Source: a virus
Virus record (IMG/VR): IMGVR_UViG_3300046002_007411
Span: 47,708 to 111,707 of that record
Reading direction: 5' to 3' (one strand)
DNA: 64,000 bases
In this document: piece after piece, positions 40,301 to 47,148 of the stretch
How positions within the stretch are numbered: the first letter of the stretch is position 1
How the letters are laid out: every line of letters begins with the position of its first letter
Notes under the pieces: generated by a model
What the model saw: the letters and a program-made list of their open reading frames with translations, nothing else
Database searches by the model: none
Told to the model about the DNA's origin: nothing
Translations under genes and position numbers: made by a program

Positions 40301-40884
40301 TTGCTGCCAAAAACCGGTGTATCAGCTTGTGTGATTGGTGTTGCAGCAGAACCTTGTACTATTTTCTCTAAATCTGTTGCAGAATTTAGTACTAAAGGAG
40401 TTTTTGCTTTCCAGGCAAATGCGGGATTCACATTGCCATCGCTTTGGAACAAGCCCCAAGTGCTGTCAGTTTGCAGCCAATAGCTGTTGTTTGTTGGTGT
40501 CCCAGTGGGTTCAGTTGCGCTGGGTTCCAGTTGGTTCAAATCAACATCTGCTCGTATTACATAAGCGCGATTGGCTATTCCCAAATATTCGTAAGCAGTG
40601 AAAAGTCCAACTTCATTAAGTTCACTGTCATATTGTGGAGTGCCACCTACTGTGCTGAAGCTTGGTGAGCCATAATATTGCAACAAATCACGCTGACTTG
40701 TCATAAGCTCAAGCTTGCCAGCATTGGCTTTTGTTGTACCTTCTGCTACGTTTGTAGTCCCTGTCACTATTTTGTCTTGCGCGGTGGCAATGACAACCAA
40801 TGGAACAGTGCCAACAGGAGCCGTAGCATAAAAGCTCTCGTCGGTTACCGTTACTGAAACGCCAGGGGAAACTAAGTCGGCCAT
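37333..40884 (-). CDS. 18: Tail sheath protein gp18, enlarged
   Basis: Contractile sheath subunit. Conserved sheath N-terminus (SPGVSVTVTDESFYAT, VGTVPLVVIATAQ, GLFTAYEYLGIANRAYVIRADVDL) and C-terminus (AFIPNRGLVIYGQKTL, LDRINVARLICYLRYQL, LFEPNDKQTRDAVLVTF, VVCDESNNTAARID, AIKPTKAIEFIYIPIRI). At 1183 aa it is nearly twice T4 gp18 (659 aa): residues about 160-800 are Gly/Thr/Asn-rich beta repeats (such as VVNGGNVMVGWGWQQARP, NADIYTSGLSSYLRI) that would protrude from the sheath. GAGAGGT precedes the ATG; perfect late promoter upstream. Confidence 0.93.
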   Translation of the reverse strand: MADLVSPGVSVTVTDESFYATAPVGTVPLVVIATAQDKIVTGTTNVAEGTTKANAGKLELMTSQRDLLQYYGSPSFSTVGGTPQYDSELNEVGLFTAYEYLGIANRAYVIRADVDLNQLEPSATEPTGTPTNNSYWLQTDSTWGLFQSDGNVNPAFAWKAKTPLVLNSATDLEKIVQGSAATPITQADTPVFGSNATMIINGISLALNTNQSITDVVNVINGDTSLNLLQISAEVVARNEVTSNTTVQTVFSLRVQCADITNEITLAGSNGGILTALGFTTEPTNLIIPKNTVGSAGSFAVTTLAMDDDGGYRNRTFEKINVTWGFGLDTTTKSYWFPVGTSDSSVVNGGNVMVGWGWQQARPTKVIGSISSPTFTSNVSAEIAIGNSNTLSVGTLGSSGTPGTLTTFAANINGQFATAGLNANADIYTSGLSSYLRITNYDGTDIYVHDTSNTQPLWSNVGISTKQTFFGSVTGGITNPAFAGNDQFTVDIGGGAKTVVVPASPNNTLANVVAEINTAVGATVASGTGNVLTISRAGTYITLQEVFGNPLSSDAGIDVGYTYGAQAFYNDYYPALAVPSTNPVLAANSVWINTTSQNRGVNITVRRYINGTWVKQNTNPNTGTIPWYNSTAVADAAFGAGKATGTIFAYYNSDNSTPTQINMQLLRWDGTAWVPLSYTPSATAPQGEPAQGTLWFNTDLQVDIMVNAGNQWKGYRNVYPGTDPNGVLISSLAPVEQSTGSALVDYDIWLDTSQADGPVLKRYVASGGQWVQIDNTDQTSPAGIVFLDARSNNGATPPSTRESNMLVSDYVDSDAPDPILYPTGMLLFNTRYSTNNVKEWEPDWFSAGVGTWVTASGNQNDGSPYWGTQAQRQMVVRALQAALVSNEDARSEETYFNLLAAPGYPECIEEMVALNVDKKEIAFVVGDTPSSLQASPATAIVNWATNANNVAETGPDGLTSNSAYAAVWYPWALSTNLDGSSVFVPPSMMALRTIAFNDQVAYPWFAPAGFNRGLVTGVSSVGYLTSEGEYQPVKLNQGQRDVLYQNRINPIAFIPNRGLVIYGQKTLSPVQSALDRINVARLICYLRYQLDNIAKVYLFEPNDKQTRDAVLVTFNNFFGNLVGLRAVYDYAVVCDESNNTAARIDGNQLWIDIAIKPTKAIEFIYIPIRILNTGDPLPNGARA

Positions 40885-40914
40885 TGATTACCTCTCTAGA
40901 AAATGAATGCTTGT

Positions 40915-40922
40915 TATTTATA
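40915..40922 (-). promoter_or_regulatory. T4-type late promoter for the sheath gene, perfect consensus
   Basis: Minus strand reads TATAAATA, 31 bases upstream of the ATG at 40884. Confidence 0.85.
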
Positions 40923-40970
40923 GGGAGGATGCCAAAATACCAGGGTTCGTGCATGGTATTTCAAATGCCG

Positions 40971-40998
40971 TTGACTTTAGTTCACTAAAACTTATATT
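40971..40998 (+). promoter_or_regulatory. Sigma70-like promoter abutting the gene 1 start
   Basis: TTGACT at 40971-40976, a 16-base spacer and TATATT at 40993-40998. The start codon at 41004 falls at the predicted transcript start; no separate ribosome site exists. Confidence 0.65.
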
Positions 40999-41003
40999 TA
41001 GGT

Positions 41004-41615
41004 ATGAGAAAAATTGTAGGTGTAGTGGGATTCATTGGCCATGGCAAGGGCACAGTGGGTGATTTTTTAGTTAGTGAATACAAGTTCACCTCATGTAGTT
41101 TTGCACACACACTAAAAACTGCTGTTAGTGCTATTTTTCACTGGCCACGTGAGCTCCTTGAAGGTTCAACTTTGGAAAGTCGAGTTTGGCGTGAACAGCC
41201 TGATAAATGGTGGAGTGCCAAGCTTGGTAGAACAGTTACCCCTAGATGGGTTTTACAACATTTTGGAACAAATGTATTGCGACAGTATTTTCATACTGAT
41301 ATCTGGCTATTAAGTTTGGAAAAGACAATAGCAGATATCCCGGGAAATGTTGTTGTAACTGATGTTAGATTTCCCAATGAAATACAAGCCTTACAAGCAT
41401 GGCAGGGCGATCTTTGGTGGGTGAAACGTGATACCCTTCCCCTGTGGTTTGAGCACAGTGGAAATAAGGATTACATGCAAATGAATTTTCCTGAAGTGCA
41501 TGAAAGCGAGTATGCTTGGTTGGATTATAAAAAAGATTTCGTTGTGTTAAACAATACTGGCGATTTGCAAAACCTTTATCTACAAATACGTCAGCAGCTT
41601 TTAACTAACCAATAA
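41004..41615 (+). CDS. 1: Deoxynucleoside monophosphate kinase gp1
   Basis: Phosphorylates dNMPs (in T4 including hydroxymethyl-dCMP) for DNA synthesis. 203 aa with an atypical P-loop GFIGHGKGTVGDFL at residues 9-22, FAHTLKTAVSAIF, TPRWVLQHFGTNVLR, and VVVTDVRFPNEIQALQ, as in T4 gp1 (241 aa). Plus strand, early-type promoter directly at the ATG, and an 11-base tail-to-tail overlap with gene 13. It is an early gene placed inside the late region. Confidence 0.85.
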   Translation: MRKIVGVVGFIGHGKGTVGDFLVSEYKFTSCSFAHTLKTAVSAIFHWPRELLEGSTLESRVWREQPDKWWSAKLGRTVTPRWVLQHFGTNVLRQYFHTDIWLLSLEKTIADIPGNVVVTDVRFPNEIQALQAWQGDLWWVKRDTLPLWFEHSGNKDYMQMNFPEVHESEYAWLDYKKDFVVLNNTGDLQNLYLQIRQQLLTNQ

Positions 41616-42360
41616 TAACACCAAGAGGCATTGAATTATCGGTGTACTGCTGTAGCTCAATTTCCAAACGGTCCATCATTTCTTTGGCATCGTTTTTCAA
41701 CGCTGCGCCGTTTAGTGTGGTTCCACCCTGCGGACCAATTATAGTAGCATACTTTTCATATGCCTCGCCCAGCATTTGTTTTGACCAAGCCAAGGTATAG
41801 TTGCGTATCCAGGGTCTAGCAAAAGGATCGCTTAACAGCTCATCTTCTGTTCTTGTCTTGTAAACCCAAAGCAACACTGCTTCACCACCTGTGGGTTTTC
41901 TCACAAGTTGCAGTTTTTTAGTTACTGTGTTAAAGGAATAGTTCAAATAAGCGCCGAACATACGCCCAGCTTGTTTGAGAAACTGGTTGAATGCTTCATA
42001 TGTCAGTAGTCCCGCAGTGTAACCGCCACCAGCACCTGCTTGTAAAAGATACAAGTTAGTATATGCCAAGCTAAAGGGATCTAAACTTGTCCCACCATTA
42101 GTTTCACCCAAACCTCTACGAAATATCTGTCGCACACTTATGATTTCTTGAGGTAGATAGTAAACGCCTTCTTCGTTCACTAACTCCAAAAACATATAAG
42201 CTTCTTCTTGAGCATTTCCGCTACGCAAGTTATAACGCTCAAAAGCCAAAGTAGCGGCTAGTTCGTAATCTTCAGATTCCAACTCACGATCAATCATGCT
42301 TCCACCTAGCATTCTTTTAACTTCATTAATCAAGTTGACTCGCAAGGTACTAGTGGTCAT
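41605..42360 (-). CDS. 13: Neck protein gp13
   Basis: Head-tail connector protein that binds gp14 and stabilises the portal vertex. 251 aa (T4: 309). Pattern: INEVKRMLGGSMIDRELESEDYELAATLAFERY, FLELVNEEGVYYLPQEIISVRQIFRRG, LQLVRKPTGGEAVLLWVYKTRTEDELL, WIRNYTLAWSKQMLGEAYEKY and the ending DNSMPLGVIIG, matching the closing PPFGILVG of T4 gp13. AGGAG before the ATG, late promoter at 42376-42383. Confidence 0.85.
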   Translation of the reverse strand: MTTSTLRVNLINEVKRMLGGSMIDRELESEDYELAATLAFERYNLRSGNAQEEAYMFLELVNEEGVYYLPQEIISVRQIFRRGLGETNGGTSLDPFSLAYTNLYLLQAGAGGGYTAGLLTYEAFNQFLKQAGRMFGAYLNYSFNTVTKKLQLVRKPTGGEAVLLWVYKTRTEDELLSDPFARPWIRNYTLAWSKQMLGEAYEKYATIIGPQGGTTLNGAALKNDAKEMMDRLEIELQQYTDNSMPLGVIIG

Positions 42361-42375
42361 TTTGGTCTCCTGAGA

Positions 42376-42383
42376 TATTTAGC
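42376..42383 (-). promoter_or_regulatory. T4-type late promoter for gene 13
   Basis: Minus strand reads GCTAAATA, 16 bases upstream of the ATG at 42360. Confidence 0.65.
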
Positions 42384-42385
42384 AG

Positions 42386-44023
42386 TTATATACTGAGATA
42401 CCACTGGCCTGGTCTATATAGTCCGTTTACAAGGTTACTCCAATTTTCATTTTTCCATTGGAGATATCTACCTGTCAATAGACTGTAAACCCAGTAGGTG
42501 TCATCTACATGCGCAGTGGGATCAAAATCCACAAACCAACTGCTGCCATCATATTCCACAATACTGTTTGTCACAGCGGCCAAATTTCCCATCCAGGCAA
42601 TATTGGTCTCGGGCATGTCATCTGTTAACAAGTATCTTTGTCCTGTCTGTGCAGGAGGCAATCCAGCATTGGGACCAGAAAGCTGAGGGTTAACTACTGC
42701 ATTAATAGTTGTGATTTCTGTTCCTGGTAATGTGGAATCATCCAAGCGCCAGATAATTTTGTTTTGATCCTGTGGATCAAAATCCATGTAGCCTTCTATA
42801 GCAGGCTCAGTTTTATCGGGATTTTCCGTCAAGCGTATCTTGAGCTTGCTGCCTTGAGTTGCCCATTGATCATAACTGCGAAAATCACCAAAAGGTTTGA
42901 AAAATCTCCACCAAGCCAAGTCACCACCATTGTAAGTAGCAGGCAAGCCCAAGCTATTCAAAACTCCCGGGGTTATTTCGGCAAAAGTTTGATCTAAAAC
43001 ATTGGTGCTAATAAACTGTATTTGATTTTGATTGAATAGCAGACAGTTGTAAGTATCATTAGGAAGTTGACTGCGTATTTCACTAACCATGCTAGAAACA
43101 TTTGTGCTGCTGGTTAAGGTATATGTATTTGAGTTCCATGTAAACTGACTGCCAGGATCTACCACAGGATTGGACCAACTCCAAACAACTGTGGGATTTT
43201 GATCAGTATCTGTAGTAACCCCGGCACTGTTGGCAAGTTTGATTTTAGTTAGACCGTTTTCCTGAACAACCACTATGCCGCTGTTGCCAGGTGTAGTCCA
43301 CATTCTAGCTAGGAACTCTTCAGTTGTCCACTCCATGTCCGAAATAGGAGTTGAAGGATCAATAATATTGGTAATGATTTCTTGAATCAGGCTTTGTCGT
43401 TTAACTTTAGCTGGGGGATTGATCCAAATAGGAATACGGAAGTTCAAGGTCATAACATCAATTGGATTATCTGTGCCTTGCGGAATACTTCTACTAGACC
43501 AAGTTATGCTTTCTTGCATTTCAAGAACAGTTAACCAACTCCAATCCAGAGGATTAACACTGGTTTGAATATCAATGCTGGGATTGTAAAGCACTAAAAT
43601 CTGTTCAGCAAGCTGCTCTTTGCTGTCCAAGTTATTGGTCCAAATATCCACTTGCACTGTCAAATCATAAGGCACTGGCATGTAACGTTGAACAGTATAT
43701 CTGTTGCCTACATCATTACCGTATCGTTGTGTTTCAGTGTTGTAGTTTCGTTCGTTAACTTGCACAGTGTCTACCAAAGTGGGATCTTGGCGGCGAGTGT
43801 TATTCATGGCAATGTCACGAATGAACACTGTTATAAAAGGGCAACTGAGTAGCTTGTTTTCACTGCCGCCGCGCACAACATTTTCAGCTATGCGGCTGGG
43901 ATCGCCATATCTACAGGGGACACGACGCAACGTGCCGTCTCCATATTTCACAGAGAAGTTGCTAAATGCACGAATAATCTGCATTCGATAGTTGCGTAGT
44001 TGTCCGCTGTAAAAATGATCCAT
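42386..44023 (-). CDS. 15: Tail sheath stabiliser gp15, with long C-terminal extension
   Basis: Terminates the tail and joins it to the neck. The N-terminal 270 residues match gp15: MDHFYSGQLRNYRMQIIRAF, RRVPCRYGDPSRIAENV, FITVFIRDI, MPVPYDLTVQVDIWTNN, EQLAEQILVLYNPS, LNFRIPIWINPPA (compare FYNSSFRRY, VPITYAS, EQILPYFQP in T4 gp15). The extra 270 residues are beta-rich with TYWVYSLLTGRYLQW-like repeats and resemble adhesin or decoration domains. T4 gp15 is only 272 aa. The gene starts five bases after the endolysin stop. Confidence 0.82.
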   Translation of the reverse strand: MDHFYSGQLRNYRMQIIRAFSNFSVKYGDGTLRRVPCRYGDPSRIAENVVRGGSENKLLSCPFITVFIRDIAMNNTRRQDPTLVDTVQVNERNYNTETQRYGNDVGNRYTVQRYMPVPYDLTVQVDIWTNNLDSKEQLAEQILVLYNPSIDIQTSVNPLDWSWLTVLEMQESITWSSRSIPQGTDNPIDVMTLNFRIPIWINPPAKVKRQSLIQEIITNIIDPSTPISDMEWTTEEFLARMWTTPGNSGIVVVQENGLTKIKLANSAGVTTDTDQNPTVVWSWSNPVVDPGSQFTWNSNTYTLTSSTNVSSMVSEIRSQLPNDTYNCLLFNQNQIQFISTNVLDQTFAEITPGVLNSLGLPATYNGGDLAWWRFFKPFGDFRSYDQWATQGSKLKIRLTENPDKTEPAIEGYMDFDPQDQNKIIWRLDDSTLPGTEITTINAVVNPQLSGPNAGLPPAQTGQRYLLTDDMPETNIAWMGNLAAVTNSIVEYDGSSWFVDFDPTAHVDDTYWVYSLLTGRYLQWKNENWSNLVNGLYRPGQWYLSI

Positions 44024-44027
44024 GCTT

Positions 44028-44639
44028 TTATGAAATTATTGACAAATAACGATTATAACGAGCTATTCTATCATCCAAACCATGTGTGCCACCATTGATG
44101 ATTTTGGTCAGTTTAACATGATCCTGTTGATCAGCTACTGGATTGCAGTTGTTTGCTGTCCAGAACCAACAAGCACTGGCTAGAGCACCATCGGGAGTAA
44201 CAAGGAAGTCGGGATCATCAAGCAGGCTTTCATCACTAAACACTGTTTGACTGCAACGAGTATAGTTGCTTTTGCCTGTTAGCTGAATTAATCCACGTCC
44301 GCGAAATCTAAAACCTTCGCCTGATTCTTCTGGACCATTGCCCATGCGTCCGCCATAAACTCTGTTCGCTATTTTTTGTGGTTGACGATGATACGGTTGT
44401 GCTTGTGCATCACTGCTAAAATATTTTGGAAATACCACACGCAGACGTTCACTGCTGTAGTTGAGGTTTTCTTCTAGTATTTTCCAATCGGCACTTTCAT
44501 GACCAGTTTGTGCTAGAAATGCTGCAATGCGATGTGGAGTGTTTATTTCCCAACGAGTTGCTGCTTGCACAAAAGGTTCATACCAAGTTTCCATTGAGGT
44601 TTTTGGGAAGCATTGTTGTAGTTGTTCTTGTGTAATCAT
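44028..44639 (-). CDS. Endolysin, glycoside hydrolase family 19 type
   Basis: Muramidase/chitinase-fold enzyme that cuts peptidoglycan for release. 203 aa: RIAAFLAQTGHESADWK with catalytic E48, NLNYSSERLRVVFPKYF, IANRVYGGRMGNGPEESGEG, then FRGRGLIQLTGKSNY, and SACWFWTANNCNP, all typical of phage GH19 lysozymes. No signal peptide or membrane anchor, so a holin would be needed, or the enzyme could act from the tail. It sits between neck genes 14 and 15 rather than in a lysis cassette. AAGGA before the ATG. Confidence 0.88.
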   Translation of the reverse strand: MITQEQLQQCFPKTSMETWYEPFVQAATRWEINTPHRIAAFLAQTGHESADWKILEENLNYSSERLRVVFPKYFSSDAQAQPYHRQPQKIANRVYGGRMGNGPEESGEGFRFRGRGLIQLTGKSNYTRCSQTVFSDESLLDDPDFLVTPDGALASACWFWTANNCNPVADQQDHVKLTKIINGGTHGLDDRIARYNRYLSIIS

Positions 44640-44653
44640 TCCAGGGTCCTTTT

Positions 44654-45760
44654 TTAAATAATGTCTGGATCAAGTTTAGGAGGTATAACTTCGTTAAGCG
44701 GCTGCTTTTGTGTAATAGTTGTACCATCCTGTAAATTAGTTATATTGTCGTTGTTGATGAATGTTGCGAGCAAGCGGTTTGCTGGCAACCAAGGTGCGCG
44801 CCAGTTGGCTTCTGTTCTCCGCCAGCGATTTGCTTGCCATGTAAACAAAATAGCTGGACTCCAGTCGGTTCTAAGGAAGTAATCACCGTCGTGAGGAGTT
44901 GCAGGCCAACTATTTCCACTGGCAACAGGCTTGCTTTGGTTGGGAGGAATACCATCGCCAGCCCAAATAGTTACTGGTTTGTCTAAGTCACCTTGTAAAA
45001 CATAAAACTGTGCTCCTTGAACGTTACGGAACGGCACTTTTTGTTCCGCAAGTTCCAATATAGCATCATTTATTTCCAGCTCAGCTGTACGTGTGCTTAC
45101 CACATCTCCCACAGTGAGAGTGTTTCCACTGTTATCCAACACAGGGTTGCCCAAGCTATCCAAAAGCGGTTTATCTAATATATCCTTGAACTCTTGTGTG
45201 TCTTTCATAGGGTTGCACTTGATACGCCAAAGATGTGGCCACCAGCTAGGTGCATAACCTTCTGCTGGCCGAGTGCCTTCCTCTACCACATAATATTTGC
45301 TTATGGCTGCAACACTGCCTTCAACTAAATCATCACGTTGATTCAAGATCTCTAGAACATCGCCAGCTGTAATACGTCGCCCCACTAAATCAACCATGGT
45401 GTTCATGTGAAACGTGATAAAAAGGGTTTCGTTACTTAAAAACAAGCCAAACTGTCGCAAATCAAATTCTTGATCACTAACAGCATAATGTCCGCGAATA
45501 CTGTAAACGTCGGGATCGTAACTACGATCTCTTATTTCCATGTTTAGCACGTCTTGAATGGTAAGATCACGGGAATCTGCACCAGTGAAATCTAGGTTCA
45601 CAGTGGTGTCCGTAACCGCAACATTGGGGTTGGGACCCAGATACTTATGTAAATAAAACTCCACTCCACCAACTTGGTACTGTTGAGCTATTATTTTGTC
45701 AGTAAACTTGTAGTCAAGAGTTTTGGTGCCTAATCCGCGCCATAAACTCAGTTTTGCCAT
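44654..45760 (-). CDS. 14: Neck protein gp14, enlarged
   Basis: Head-tail connector partner of gp13. N-terminal region shows the gp14 pattern: IIAQQYQVGGVEFYLHKYLG, VLNMEIRDRSYDPDVYSIRG, QEFDLRQFGLFLSNETLFITF, ITAGDVLEI, YYVVEEGTRPAEGYAPSWWPHLWRIKCNPM. At 368 aa it is longer than T4 gp14 (256 aa), with extra C-terminal sequence carrying DGDYFLRTDWSPAILFTWQANRW. AGGAGTAGGCA before the ATG; late promoter CATAAATA upstream. Confidence 0.75.
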   Translation of the reverse strand: MAKLSLWRGLGTKTLDYKFTDKIIAQQYQVGGVEFYLHKYLGPNPNVAVTDTTVNLDFTGADSRDLTIQDVLNMEIRDRSYDPDVYSIRGHYAVSDQEFDLRQFGLFLSNETLFITFHMNTMVDLVGRRITAGDVLEILNQRDDLVEGSVAAISKYYVVEEGTRPAEGYAPSWWPHLWRIKCNPMKDTQEFKDILDKPLLDSLGNPVLDNSGNTLTVGDVVSTRTAELEINDAILELAEQKVPFRNVQGAQFYVLQGDLDKPVTIWAGDGIPPNQSKPVASGNSWPATPHDGDYFLRTDWSPAILFTWQANRWRRTEANWRAPWLPANRLLATFINNDNITNLQDGTTITQKQPLNEVIPPKLDPDII

Positions 45761-45780
45761 TGCCTACTCCTAGTTTCAAA

Positions 45781-45788
45781 TATTTATG
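45781..45788 (-). promoter_or_regulatory. T4-type late promoter overlapping a stop codon
   Basis: Minus strand reads CATAAATA; the TAA of the 454-aa gene is part of it. It lies 21 bases upstream of the ATG at 45760. Confidence 0.7.
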
Positions 45789-47148
45789 AAGATTTGAATG
45801 GCTTGTATTTGAAACTGATTTTACCTGATATTCTGCTGCTGAAATAGCTTTTGCCTGCATCAAGATATACTGTGCCATTATATTCTGGTGGATATATGGC
45901 AGAAAATCCAGTTACAGCAACATTGTTACCTTGAACACGAGCTTGTGTATAAACTTGCAAAATACTAGCTTGGTTTAAAAATGCCAAGCAACCTTCACCA
46001 AACGATGGAATCAGATTGATATGTTTACTTACATTTTTGGCTACATTGGCAATCAAAACATAACCTACTTTGAATCCTGGTACGTCTTGTTTACTGCCAT
46101 ATTCATTAAACAAAGCTTGTGCTGCTTTAGATAGCTTGCTGGACTCAGTTAGGTCTTTTTGCACCACTGAGCGAATTTCATTTGCTAGTTTGGTTGTTAT
46201 CAGCTCAAAACGCAAAGCCAACGCCAGGGGTCCTTCTTCTGCAGAGTTGTCATTAATAACTTGCATGATATCAATCATGTCAGCATGTTCTTCTAGCAAA
46301 TCATTGCGATTGTTTTGCTGTGCTTTCACAATAGCTGACCAAATATTTGCACTGCTTGCATTGGCCCCGCTGGCACCTTTGCTGCTGATTCCCAGCACAG
46401 CACCTTTTTTGCTCACAAAGTTGCTGTCTACCAAGTTGTTGTTTTTTCCTTGAGGCCATTGAACTTGACATGACTTCCAAGGTGCCCGTAGCACTTCACG
46501 TCTGGCCAAGTCAGCATCGCCTCCGATCATTCCCTGCCAAAGTGCAATAGGCTGCATGATTTCACCAAGGTAGTCTCTAATAGCTTCAAGATTTTCTGCT
46601 TGATTCTCAAATACCGGCATTTGACCTTGAGCTAGCTGACGTAGTCCTGCCATGATTTCTTCATTAGCACCGCGACTTTCAATCCAATCTAGTAGTTGTG
46701 CAGTGTTTGCAAATGCCTGTTCACTACCTATCAAATCTTGAGGTGTTAGTCCAGTTTTCATTTTCTTGGCACTGCGAGTTTGCAAATGCCAAGTGCCGGG
46801 AGTTTCATTATTACCCCAACTGCCTATTAGGTTTTTGGGAACGCTTTGATAGTGACGACCCCAAAGCATGGGTTCACCATTATCTAAAACCAGTTCGGCA
46901 ATAGCAAATGCTAGATAATTTTTGTTACGAGCATTAACCCATAGGATTTTTTGCCCAGTTTGTTGTTCTATTTGCAGCTTGGCTTGATCACATTGGTCAA
47001 TATCTGGAAAACTATCCTTATCAGGATACATGGTTATTTTGGTAAAGCGAGCTGATTGATTGTTATCATCAGTAAAAACATCGCCAGGCTTGCGACCAAA
47101 TAAACCTTTTGCTTCCCAAAGTGGTTGAATAAATTCCTGGTGTCGCAT
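45784..47148 (-). CDS. Unknown large virion-type protein (454 aa)
   Basis: Not recognised. N-terminus MRHQEFIQPLWEAKGLFG, then mixed alpha/beta with LWVNARNKNYLAFAIAEL; Ser/Ala/Gly-rich middle (ISSKGASGANASSANIWSAI); C-terminus beta-rich (GTVYLDAGKSYFSSRISGKISFKYKPF). Its ATG directly follows the TAA of the 926-aa gene (TAAATG), so the two are made together and may interact. Late, from the promoter at 49953-49960. Confidence 0.68.
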   Translation of the reverse strand: MRHQEFIQPLWEAKGLFGRKPGDVFTDDNNQSARFTKITMYPDKDSFPDIDQCDQAKLQIEQQTGQKILWVNARNKNYLAFAIAELVLDNGEPMLWGRHYQSVPKNLIGSWGNNETPGTWHLQTRSAKKMKTGLTPQDLIGSEQAFANTAQLLDWIESRGANEEIMAGLRQLAQGQMPVFENQAENLEAIRDYLGEIMQPIALWQGMIGGDADLARREVLRAPWKSCQVQWPQGKNNNLVDSNFVSKKGAVLGISSKGASGANASSANIWSAIVKAQQNNRNDLLEEHADMIDIMQVINDNSAEEGPLALALRFELITTKLANEIRSVVQKDLTESSKLSKAAQALFNEYGSKQDVPGFKVGYVLIANVAKNVSKHINLIPSFGEGCLAFLNQASILQVYTQARVQGNNVAVTGFSAIYPPEYNGTVYLDAGKSYFSSRISGKISFKYKPFKSS

